Origin: CAKOSP01 sp964370545
Lineage (GTDB): Bacteria; Bacillota_I; Bacilli_A; RF39; UBA660
NCBI GenBank assembly: GCA_964370545.1
Contig: CAYJJQ010000002.1
Location: 20,597-84,596, forward strand
Length of the DNA stretch: 64,000 bases
Direction of reading: 5' to 3'
Shown here: positions 6,793 to 14,487 of the stretch, piece by piece
Position numbering within the stretch: the first letter of the stretch is position 1
Layout: the number at the start of each line of letters is the position of its first letter
The notes under the pieces: model-generated
What the model was told of the DNA's origin: nothing
Seen by the model: only the letters and a program-made list of their open reading frames with translations
Databases searched by the model: none
Position numbers and translations under genes: made by a program

Positions 6793-8719
6793 AGAGAAAA
6801 TCAGTAATATGTGTAGAAATATACCTTGGAGCTCTATAAATATAGTCATCATCCTCTTCTTTATAGGCTATGTGAGGTGAAATGATGGCTATACTATACT
6901 TTGGCTGGTCTACTGGAAAGTAGCCTACAAAGGTTAAAGAAGTGGTTTTAACGTCTATAGTCATATCATTATCTATATCTAAAAAAGATTCACTAGTCCC
7001 TGTCTTTCCTGCTGGATTATAATTTTTATTAATGTATGCATAACCTGTACCACTTGTTATTACTTCAGATAAACCTATTTTAATTCTTTCATAAGATGTA
7101 TTATCTAAGGATAATGTATTTAATATATCATTACTATGTATATAAATAATTTCTTTATCGTTAACTACTTTATCTAGTAATGATAATTCTAATCTATTTT
7201 TATTATTAGCTATAGTATTGATATATTGAAGTAATTGCAAGGTAGTATAAGTATCATACTGACCTATTGCTAAGTTAAGTAGTAAATCACCTGCTACTAC
7301 GCTACCTTTATTGCCTATAGTTTCTCCTGGTAAATCTATATTAGTATAGGTTCCTAAACCAAACTCTTTAAATGTATTTCTATATATATCAAATACCTCT
7401 TCACTTGGATCGAACTGCATATTTCTTATATATGACTCTCCTGCTAAGTTTATAGCTAGTAAGTATTGATAATAGTTAGAAGACATCTTAAGAGCTGTTA
7501 TATCATTTAATTTTCCTAATGGTTCCCAGGAACATTTTTCTGGAATAAACTCTAACTTAACACAAGAATCATAAATATATTCATTTGTATCTATTAAATT
7601 ATTATTATAACCTACAGCCATGCTTGCTGCTTTAATTACAGATCCAGTTGTGTATGAAGACGATAAAATTTCATTAGTAATTTCCTCATAACTATAACTT
7701 TTATTATTACTTATTATTCTTTGTCCAGTAATGGCAATTATTTTACCTGTTAAAGGATCTGATATAGCAGCAAATGTATCAGTGAAATAATCTGTATTCC
7801 TTTTACTTTGGGCATTTAATAATTCTTCTTTTACAATTTCATCTAATTCTAACTGAATATTTATATCTATTGATAAATATATATCACTACCAGGACTTTC
7901 TTCTTTTACAAGTTTTAAGCTACCATTTTCATTAACTTTATATACTGCTTTTTCGCCTTTTAAATAGTGTTCATATTCCTCTTCTAAATAACTTATTCCT
8001 ACTATATCATTTAAACTATAATTATTTTCTAAGTATTTATCTACATCTTCTACATGAATACTTCCTATAGATCCAAAGATACTTTTAAGAGTATCTCCGT
8101 AATTATATACTCTTTCATAAGTTATTTCTGCTAATACTCCTTTAATATTAGATTCAGCTATTTGAGCAAACTCGATATCACTTACATTTGATATAATTTC
8201 TTTTTTATCAAATTTATAATTCTCATTCATTAAATTATATATTTTAGAACATTCTTTTTCTAAATCGGTAAAAGCATCTAAATTTATTCTTTCATATTTT
8301 AACTTAAGTAAATCTTCACTAGTCAATTTTCTTTTCTCATAAAGTTCATATTCTTCTTCAGTAATTAAACCTTCTCCATTATTATTTAATTTTAAATAAT
8401 AATCTTTTTGTTCTATAATACTACCATGCTCTATAGTTAAAATATTTGCAAGCATATTAGCTATTTCTATTTCTTCTTCTAAAGTTACTCCATCTAATTT
8501 ATTATAAAATACTGTATTAATAGTTTTATTATCTACTAAAATGTTTCCATTTACATCAAGTATTCTTCCTCTTCTAGCACTACTACCATAAACATAATAG
8601 TTTGTTTTAGATAGTAAGTTATCTAAATAATAATCATGCATATAAATATTTAGGTATATAAGCCTACCTATTATAATTAAAAATATAAAAGTGATTATTA
8701 TTACTATTTTTTTATACAT
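6776..8719 (-). CDS. Class B penicillin-binding protein (peptidoglycan transpeptidase)
   Basis: 647 residues: cytoplasmic start, one membrane anchor (~5-25), a dimerisation/pedestal domain with the conserved ARRGRILDVNGNILV, and a transpeptidase domain with SVIK (SxxK, catalytic serine), SSN (SxN) and KTGTS (KTG). Known role: cross-linking of peptidoglycan by PBP2/FtsI/SpoVD-type enzymes. Which one this is cannot be told; no mraY, ftsL or mreB genes lie near. There is no PASTA domain. Two in-frame ATGs (8728 and 8719) and no Shine-Dalgarno; the inner one is preferred by analogy with other genes here that begin GATTAATATG. Confidence 0.9.
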   Translation of the reverse strand: MYKKIVIIITFIFLIIIGRLIYLNIYMHDYYLDNLLSKTNYYVYGSSARRGRILDVNGNILVDNKTINTVFYNKLDGVTLEEEIEIANMLANILTIEHGSIIEQKDYYLKLNNNGEGLITEEEYELYEKRKLTSEDLLKLKYERINLDAFTDLEKECSKIYNLMNENYKFDKKEIISNVSDIEFAQIAESNIKGVLAEITYERVYNYGDTLKSIFGSIGSIHVEDVDKYLENNYSLNDIVGISYLEEEYEHYLKGEKAVYKVNENGSLKLVKEESPGSDIYLSIDINIQLELDEIVKEELLNAQSKRNTDYFTDTFAAISDPLTGKIIAITGQRIISNNKSYSYEEITNEILSSSYTTGSVIKAASMAVGYNNNLIDTNEYIYDSCVKLEFIPEKCSWEPLGKLNDITALKMSSNYYQYLLAINLAGESYIRNMQFDPSEEVFDIYRNTFKEFGLGTYTNIDLPGETIGNKGSVVAGDLLLNLAIGQYDTYTTLQLLQYINTIANNKNRLELSLLDKVVNDKEIIYIHSNDILNTLSLDNTSYERIKIGLSEVITSGTGYAYINKNYNPAGKTGTSESFLDIDNDMTIDVKTTSLTFVGYFPVDQPKYSIAIISPHIAYKEEDDDYIYRAPRYISTHITDFLFENYK

Positions 8720-8778
8720 ATTAATCATTATTAGTATTGTTTTATTTTATTTATTCATACAATATAATAGGTGATAAA

Positions 8779-9042
8779 ATGTATAATATGATAGAAAAAT
8801 ATATGAATAACTTAACTAAAGAAAATTTTAATTTATTAGCAAATAAAAAAAACATCTTTTTTAGTAATGAAGAATTAGAATTTAGTTTTAATTTCATCAA
8901 AAAAAACTGGAATCAAATATTTAGTAATCCAGCCTCTTTTGATATAACAAAATATAAAAATAATTTTACTAATGATAATTTTATTAAAATCAAAAATTTA
9001 TATATAGAATCTTTAAATAAATATGGACATTATTTTAAATAA
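8779..9042 (+). CDS. Small helical protein, possibly DUF2624 (YqfT-like)
   Basis: 87 residues from the ATG at 8779, which has AGGTGAT upstream. All-helical and lysine/asparagine-rich with two similar helical parts around NLTKENFNLLANKK and NFTNDNFIKIKNLY. It lies next to, and converges on, the endonuclease IV gene (13-bp overlap). In B. subtilis a DUF2624 protein (yqfT) is beside endonuclease IV (yqfS), and the pattern fits loosely. Function unknown. Confidence 0.65.
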   Translation: MYNMIEKYMNNLTKENFNLLANKKNIFFSNEELEFSFNFIKKNWNQIFSNPASFDITKYKNNFTNDNFIKIKNLYIESLNKYGHYFK

Positions 9043-9917
9043 TGTTTTTTTATATCTTCTATTAAATTTGTATTTAATTTTTTATTTTTAATCATTTCAA
9101 TTTCAAACTTATATGGTGGAAAACTTTTCTTTCCTTCGTCCACATATGGTGTTTCTAAAATTTTAGGAACATCTTTTAGTTTTTCGTGGTAACAAATATG
9201 AAGTAAATTATCGAATCCTATAGTACCAAAACCAAAATTTTCATGTCTGTCTTTCTTAGCTCCAACATCATTTTTTGAATCATTAACATGTATAAATCCT
9301 ATTTTATTTATACCTATTTGTTTATCAAATTCATTTAAGTAATCATCAAATTTAGATAAATCTACTCCACTATCACTTAAATGACATGTATCTAAACATA
9401 CTTTTAAATACGGGTCATTAATGGTATTAATTACATAACTTAATTCTTCTAAGTTAGTACATAACTCATTACCTTTACCTGCCATTGTTTCTACATATAT
9501 ATACATTTTTTCTTTAAGTAATTCTTTTAATATATTAATTAAATTATCTAAACCTTCTTTTTTAGTAATTCCTACTGCACTACCAGGATGTACAACTAAA
9601 TTATTTATTCCTAATAACTTTATTCTAGCTATTTCTTGTTTCATAAACTGTAAAGCAAAATCAGCTTTAATAGGTTCTGCAGACGCTAAATTAACTATAT
9701 ATGGAGCATGCACTAATACATCATTTAAATCAATATTATTTGATTTCATTAGCTCGTGAGCCTTTTTAACATCTTCCAAATTAATTTCTTTTCTTATTGT
9801 ATTTTGAGGAGCCCCAGTATAAAACATAAATGCATTTGCTCCATAATTTAATATTTCTTTTGTAGCTCCTTCTAACCCGAAAGTAGAATAACTAACATGA
9901 GAACCAATCTTTAACAT
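9030..9917 (-). CDS. nfo: Endonuclease IV (AP endonuclease)
   Basis: 295 residues, a TIM-barrel enzyme of usual length. Metal and active-site blocks are visible: GSHVS at the start, VHAPYIVN, LVVHPGSAVG, VETMAGKGNE, CLDTCHL, HVNDSKN with the following DRHENFGFGTIG, and ILETPY near the end. Known role: cutting DNA 5' to abasic sites in base excision repair, with three zinc ions. AGGTGATAAT precedes the ATG. It converges with a small gene and overlaps it by 13 bases. Confidence 0.97.
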   Translation of the reverse strand: MLKIGSHVSYSTFGLEGATKEILNYGANAFMFYTGAPQNTIRKEINLEDVKKAHELMKSNNIDLNDVLVHAPYIVNLASAEPIKADFALQFMKQEIARIKLLGINNLVVHPGSAVGITKKEGLDNLINILKELLKEKMYIYVETMAGKGNELCTNLEELSYVINTINDPYLKVCLDTCHLSDSGVDLSKFDDYLNEFDKQIGINKIGFIHVNDSKNDVGAKKDRHENFGFGTIGFDNLLHICYHEKLKDVPKILETPYVDEGKKSFPPYKFEIEMIKNKKLNTNLIEDIKKHYLK

Positions 9918-9941
9918 ATTATCACCTACATATAGTATACA

Positions 9942-9967
9942 ATAAAAAAAAGGATTTTAAAATCCTT
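9942..9967 (-). terminator. Terminator after the prepilin gene
   Basis: AAGGATTTT/AAAATCCTT palindrome overlapping the prepilin stop; on the minus strand it is followed by a T-run. Confidence 0.8.
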
Positions 9968-10430
9968 AAGGCATTACTTTTTCTATATATGATGCACCGG
10001 CATCTGCACAAGTAGCAAATACTGTTGCAGTATTATCGCTAGCAAATATATCTTCTGAAGTTGCTGTAGAATCAGATATATTGTGAATAGTTTTAAATCC
10101 ATTTATATTATCTATTAAATGTACAACATATTTTCCATCTGGATTAATTAATACTACACCGTCAAAGTTTTCTTTTATATTATCTTTTAAATATTCAGAA
10201 TCAACCAAATAATCTATTGAATAACAGCTATATGTATTTGGCCCTTCTAAATTATCTATACTCTTTGCATATCTTCCAGATTCACCAATGTTATTTACAT
10301 TAAGTGCAAACGCTGCCTCTTTTGAAGAAGACAGAAGTGGTAAAACTTGAGTTACTGCTATAAGTGAAATAACTGACATTACTACTATTACTGCTAATAA
10401 TTCAATTAATGTATATCCCTTATTATTCAT
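9966..10430 (-). CDS. Type IV prepilin-like protein (ComGC/pseudopilin type)
   Basis: 154 residues. The class III signal is clear: MNNKGYTLIELLAVIVVM, with the cleavage glycine before Y and glutamate at +5, then a hydrophobic helix. The rest is a small globular domain with two cysteines that could pair. The start at 10430 follows GGTGTCAT; an in-frame start at 10442 is less likely. No prepilin peptidase, ATPase or other pilin lies in this window, so it is an orphan here. It may feed a competence or type IV pilus machine elsewhere. Confidence 0.88.
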   Translation of the reverse strand: MNNKGYTLIELLAVIVVMSVISLIAVTQVLPLLSSSKEAAFALNVNNIGESGRYAKSIDNLEGPNTYSCYSIDYLVDSEYLKDNIKENFDGVVLINPDGKYVVHLIDNINGFKTIHNISDSTATSEDIFASDNTATVFATCADAGASYIEKVMP

Positions 10431-10535
10431 ATATGACACCATCCTATATCATATATATCATATAATAAATATCATTAGTAGTCAATAACTTGTTATAAAT
10501 TGTTTAATATTTACATATATTTTATTGGTGATAAT

Positions 10536-10874
10536 ATGAAGCTACTTATTGGAAATAAAAAGTATGATGTAACAGTAATTAATAATCCTATAAAAAGATT
10601 TATAAATTTATTTAATAAAAAGAATTTTAACAATACATATTTATACAAAAAAAGTAATATAATACATACTTTTTTATGTAAAACTAATTTAGATGTTTTA
10701 GGACTTAATAATAAAGATACTGTTATATATAAATATCAAAATGCTCCTATTAATAAAGTAATTGAAATAAAAAATGAACAAAAAAATACTAATATTTTAG
10801 TATTACCTAAAAATATTAGTAAAAATATTAAAATTAATGATGTACTAACTTTTATAAACGAATACGAAATCTAA
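10536..10874 (+). CDS. DUF192-like protein
   Basis: 112 residues from the ATG with TGGTGAT upstream. The order IIHTFLCKTNLDVLGLN, then a lysine-containing stretch, then TNILVLPKNISKNIKINDVLTF follows the DUF192 pattern (IHTFxMxxxIDVxFLD, then VLELPAG, then xxGD). The glycine-rich first part is degenerate, and no signal peptide is present, whereas many DUF192 proteins are exported. Function unknown. Its last 30 bases overlap the end of obgE on the other strand. Confidence 0.65.
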   Translation: MKLLIGNKKYDVTVINNPIKRFINLFNKKNFNNTYLYKKSNIIHTFLCKTNLDVLGLNNKDTVIYKYQNAPINKVIEIKNEQKNTNILVLPKNISKNIKINDVLTFINEYEI

Positions 10875-12119
10875 TATTTTAACTTCATCTCCTGGCTTAG
10901 CACCCATTTTTTCTAATTTATCTTCAACACCCATTTTATTTAGTTTTCTAGCAAATCTTCTTACACCTTCAGATTCATTTAGTTTAGTCATTTTCAATAA
11001 TTTTTCTATCTTCTCTCCTGAAACTACCCAAGTTTCATTTTCTTTTGTAATAGTAAAATCATCTGCTCCTTTATATTCATAAACTATATATTCCTCAAAC
11101 TCTTCTACACTAAACATGCTCTTTTTAGGAATAGTATCTAATATATCTGCTAATTTAGTTAAAAGAGCATCTATATTTTCATTATTAATTGCACTAATTT
11201 GAAATACTTCTTTGTCTGGATAATTTTCTTTAAATCTTTTTAAATTATTTTCAGCATCTGGTAAATCCATTTTATTGGCTATAACGATTTCTATTTTATT
11301 TACTAATTTATCATCATAACTATTAATTTCATTTCTTATTATTTCATAATCTTCTAAAGGATCTCTACCTTCCATAGCTCCCATATCTATAACATGTGCT
11401 AGGATTCTTGTTCTAGCAGCATGTTTTAAAAATTTATCCCCTAGACCTGCCCCTTTTGAAGCTCCTTCTATCAAACCTGGTAAATCAGCCATTACAAAAG
11501 TTCTATGATCTTTTAATTTAACAACTCCTAAATTAGGAGATAGTGTTGTAAAATGATATGCTGCTATTTTAGGTTTTGATGCAGATACTACAGATAATAA
11601 CGTACTTTTACCTACACTCGGAAGGCCAATAAGACCAACATCTGCAAGAACCTTTAATTCAATTTTAAGAAGTCTTTCTTCTCCTGGTTCACCTTTTTCA
11701 CTAAAATGTGGAGCAGGATTTTCTTGAGTAGCAAAAGATTTATTACCTTTTCCACCTCTACCACCTTTACATACTATATATTCATCATTATCATTAATTA
11801 AATCGCATAATACTAAATTAGTATCAGCATCATAAACTACTGTTCCCTCTGGTACAGGAATATATACAGGATCTTTACCTTTTCCATACATATTAGAACC
11901 TTTTCCGTGTTCACCACGTTCTCCTCTAATTATTTTTTGATATCTTAAATCTATTAAGGTAGTTATATTTTTATCCACTTTAAAAATGATGTCAGCACCT
12001 TTACCGCCATTACCACCATCTGGTCCACCCATTGGTATGTATTTTTCACGACGAAATGATGTACAGCCATCTCCACCGCTTCCAGCTCTAACTTCAAGCG
12101 TTAATTCATCTACAAACAT
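10845..12119 (-). CDS. obg: GTPase ObgE/CgtA
   Basis: 424 residues: glycine-rich Obg fold (1-~157) with GPDGGNGGKGADI, then the G domain with GLPSVGKST (G1), the switch I threonine in FTTLSPN, DLPGLIEGA (G3) and NKMDLP (G4), then the C-terminal OCT domain (~345-424) that is found in Bacilli. Known role: essential GTPase in 50S assembly and stress signalling, and linked to sporulation in B. subtilis. AGAGG precedes the ATG. The usual neighbours rplU and rpmA are absent. Confidence 0.97.
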   Translation of the reverse strand: MFVDELTLEVRAGSGGDGCTSFRREKYIPMGGPDGGNGGKGADIIFKVDKNITTLIDLRYQKIIRGERGEHGKGSNMYGKGKDPVYIPVPEGTVVYDADTNLVLCDLINDNDEYIVCKGGRGGKGNKSFATQENPAPHFSEKGEPGEERLLKIELKVLADVGLIGLPSVGKSTLLSVVSASKPKIAAYHFTTLSPNLGVVKLKDHRTFVMADLPGLIEGASKGAGLGDKFLKHAARTRILAHVIDMGAMEGRDPLEDYEIIRNEINSYDDKLVNKIEIVIANKMDLPDAENNLKRFKENYPDKEVFQISAINNENIDALLTKLADILDTIPKKSMFSVEEFEEYIVYEYKGADDFTITKENETWVVSGEKIEKLLKMTKLNESEGVRRFARKLNKMGVEDKLEKMGAKPGDEVKILDFVFVYKS

Positions 12120-12150
12120 AATAACCTCTTTTCTTGTTTATTATAACATA

Positions 12151-12175
12151 AAAAACAATCTAATTGATTGTTTTT
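12151..12175 (-). terminator. Terminator after the 547-residue membrane protein gene
   Basis: AAAACAATC/GATTGTTTT stem containing the TAG stop, followed by a T-run on the minus strand. Confidence 0.75.
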
Positions 12176-13803
12176 ATTACATTTACATTACCACTTAGAT
12201 AAGTAATTGTTATTTTATCACCTTTTTGGACAAAAGGCAAAAAGCTTTCATTTATTTTAATATTAGCTTCATATTTATTGTTATCATTATCTATTATAAA
12301 ATAATGCGTATTGCCATCTATTATAGCTTCGGTTATTTCTTTTACAGTAATTGTTTTTTCTAATCTTTCTGTGCCTAAATTAGTATCATTACCTATTAAA
12401 TTTAAATATTCTGAAGCAGCATTTTCTATTCCTAGCGATGAATCAGAAACTGATACAATTTGATAATCTACAACATCTACGAATGCATACATTTTAACTA
12501 ATCCTGCGGCATCTTTTAAACTCATTAAATATGTGGGTTTATTATTTAAATTTATTAATAAAGGAAATGTCGATATATACCCTTTTTCTTGAACTAAACC
12601 TTCAGCAGAACTCATAGCACTAAATTCTTCAGCCCCAGCTGCCGGATAATATATCGATTCTTTAGTTCTTAAATTAACAAGTACAAAACCTAAATTTGAT
12701 TCATCTGCTGCTACTGAAGTTATACCTGTATAAAGATATATATCATCCTCGATTGATAAATATGTATATCCTTCAGTTGCATTAACTACATCTTTTTGAC
12801 CAAAAATAGAATTTATAAATCCATTCACATAAGTTCCCCAGTTATTAACTTGTTCTATAATTAAATCAGAAGGATATACATGATCAATCCATGAAGGGAC
12901 TTCATCAAGGTTATATTTAACACTTTCTCCTGTAACGGCATCTAGTACTATAACTCCATCTATTTCTTTTCTTAATCCTATAGCTGTATATTTTACTGTA
13001 GGTACTATCCAATAAGGGTTACCTTCTTCATCTATTTCAAATGTTTTTTCAGCAAATATTTCTGTTGGATATGAGAACCTTAATTTTCTATCTAAATCTT
13101 CTCCAAAAAATGCACTAGGCATATAATGCATACCTTCATCTAATTCTACTAGTGTTGATTCTCCATTAACCGAATTTACAGTAATATATCCTTTAACGCC
13201 TGAATCTTTGTTACTAAAATATTTTATTATATCAGCATATTCTAATGGAGTTACTCTCGCTATTTCACCATTATAATTTACTTGAGTATAAAGTGTACTT
13301 ACAGAAAATTGACTCACCCATTCAGATATTTCACCCATTTTTCTGTCTCCTAGTTTTTGTGATGAATCTTTATCTAATAATGGTATTTTATTAAAATCAA
13401 CTGGTGCAATTTCACTAGCAAAATTTTCAGATTCAACTATATTTATCCTAGTAGCGTAACTGTTAGCATTAAACATAGGTGAAAATATAAAGTTAACAAT
13501 TATTATTAGTAAAATTAAACCTACTGTTGATATCCCAATAATTTTTGATGATTTTTTATATTGAACTTCCTCTTTTATTACTTCTATATCTTTATATGGT
13601 TTACCTGTTTTAATAAAATGATCATATTTCTTTATAGAGGAAACTATTAAACTTGTTGATGATATTGTGAAATAAAATAATAGCAGAAATATAATAAATG
13701 ACCAAAACTGTATTGATTGTATATTTATAGGTGGTAAAAACAAATAATAATATAATCCTGTAAATAGTAACATACTAATGATTTTTAAAATAATTTTTTT
13801 CAT
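12160..13803 (-). CDS. Large membrane protein of unknown function
   Basis: 547 residues with three predicted membrane segments in the first ~115 residues (about 8-25, 33-55, 88-110) and a large extracytoplasmic region. Striking blocks are DFNKIPLLDKDSSQKLGDRK, EIDEEGNPYWIVP, LYTGITSVAADESNLGFVL, FSAMSSAEGLVQ and PTYLMSLKDAAGLVKMYAFV. I recall long proteins with these blocks in other Firmicutes, with no function I can name. AGGAG precedes the ATG. It ends in its own terminator and begins after a 50-base gap from ylbE. Confidence 0.75.
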   Translation of the reverse strand: MKKIILKIISMLLFTGLYYYLFLPPINIQSIQFWSFIIFLLLFYFTISSTSLIVSSIKKYDHFIKTGKPYKDIEVIKEEVQYKKSSKIIGISTVGLILLIIIVNFIFSPMFNANSYATRINIVESENFASEIAPVDFNKIPLLDKDSSQKLGDRKMGEISEWVSQFSVSTLYTQVNYNGEIARVTPLEYADIIKYFSNKDSGVKGYITVNSVNGESTLVELDEGMHYMPSAFFGEDLDRKLRFSYPTEIFAEKTFEIDEEGNPYWIVPTVKYTAIGLRKEIDGVIVLDAVTGESVKYNLDEVPSWIDHVYPSDLIIEQVNNWGTYVNGFINSIFGQKDVVNATEGYTYLSIEDDIYLYTGITSVAADESNLGFVLVNLRTKESIYYPAAGAEEFSAMSSAEGLVQEKGYISTFPLLINLNNKPTYLMSLKDAAGLVKMYAFVDVVDYQIVSVSDSSLGIENAASEYLNLIGNDTNLGTERLEKTITVKEITEAIIDGNTHYFIIDNDNNKYEANIKINESFLPFVQKGDKITITYLSGNVNVIKTIN

Positions 13804-13853
13804 AATAACTCCTCCATAAATTTGATATTAAATCTATATTTAGTATAACAAAT

Positions 13854-14075
13854 TTATTTCAAAGTATCAATGATTGTACTTACTAAATCAATGTTATCAA
13901 TAAAGTTACTTATTTTATCACTAGTTCTTTCTTTATACTTAACTTTCATATCACTAACAAATTTTTCATATGTTAAGCTACCTCTATTTAAATATTTAAT
14001 ATAATAACTATTTTCTTTTAAATATGTATAATATTTTATATCATTTCTAAATTTCATTTGTAAATCTAAATTCAT
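13854..14075 (-). CDS. ylbE: YlbE-like protein
   Basis: 73 residues. The pattern YTYLKENSYYIKYLNRG, then YEKFVSDMKVKYKERTSDKI, then a hydrophobic end matches the YlbE-like family (about 79 residues in B. subtilis), whose role is unknown. The ATG at 14075 follows GGAGAT, which overlaps the ylbD stop; a TTG four codons upstream is less likely. Its place right after ylbD repeats the B. subtilis order, which supports both calls. Confidence 0.7.
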   Translation of the reverse strand: MNLDLQMKFRNDIKYYTYLKENSYYIKYLNRGSLTYEKFVSDMKVKYKERTSDKISNFIDNIDLVSTIIDTLK

Positions 14076-14076
14076 A

Positions 14077-14442
14077 TTAATCTCCAAAGAATTTATTTAT
14101 TGGTCTAGGAGATTTGGTACTAACATCTTTTACTACATTTGATACATTTTTACTAGTTAACTCTTGAACAAAACTAAGAGCTTTTTGTGCTGTTCCAATA
14201 TGCTCTTGAATTGAATCCATATTAACACCTTTCATAATGTCATTTAACTTATTCATATTGCTTGTTTTTCCGGTGTTTATACTATTACCAACATTATTGT
14301 ATTTATTCCATACTGATCTATCATCACCGTATAAATCATACATTTCATAAAATTTTTGCCAAGACATTTCTCCTTTATTAACGTATTCAGCTAACTCCGG
14401 TTTACTTTTTACAAATTTTTTAAATTCTTCTTTTTTTTCCAA
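14077..14442 (-). CDS. ylbD: YlbD-like putative spore coat protein
   Basis: 121 residues with a TTG start supported by GGGTGAT five bases upstream. The N-terminal KKFVKSKPELAEYVNKGE and SWQKFYEMYDLYGDDRSVW match the start of the YlbD-like coat family; the rest is low-complexity and asparagine-rich. Known: YlbD is described as a coat protein in B. subtilis. It is followed one base later by ylbE. Its Shine-Dalgarno lies in a hairpin arm (see the neighbouring site). Confidence 0.72.
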   Translation of the reverse strand: MEKKEEFKKFVKSKPELAEYVNKGEMSWQKFYEMYDLYGDDRSVWNKYNNVGNSINTGKTSNMNKLNDIMKGVNMDSIQEHIGTAQKALSFVQELTSKNVSNVVKDVSTKSPRPINKFFGD

Positions 14443-14449
14443 AATAAAT

Positions 14450-14479
14450 CACCCATTTAATTATATGAATTAAATGAGT
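14450..14479 (-). promoter_or_regulatory. Hairpin that can hide the ylbD ribosome binding site
   Basis: On the minus strand ACTCATTTAATT pairs with AATTAAATGGGT around a 5-base loop, and the GGGT of the second arm is the start of the GGGTGAT Shine-Dalgarno for the TTG start of ylbD. It lies just past the parC stop. The T-run after it is poor, so it is a weak terminator at best; sequestration of the start is equally possible. Confidence 0.5.
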
Positions 14480-14487
14480 GATATTTT

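Noticed and set aside
11986..12198. Plus-strand frame opposite the obg start
   Set aside because: Reverse complement of the glycine-rich Obg domain; no ribosome site and no family match.
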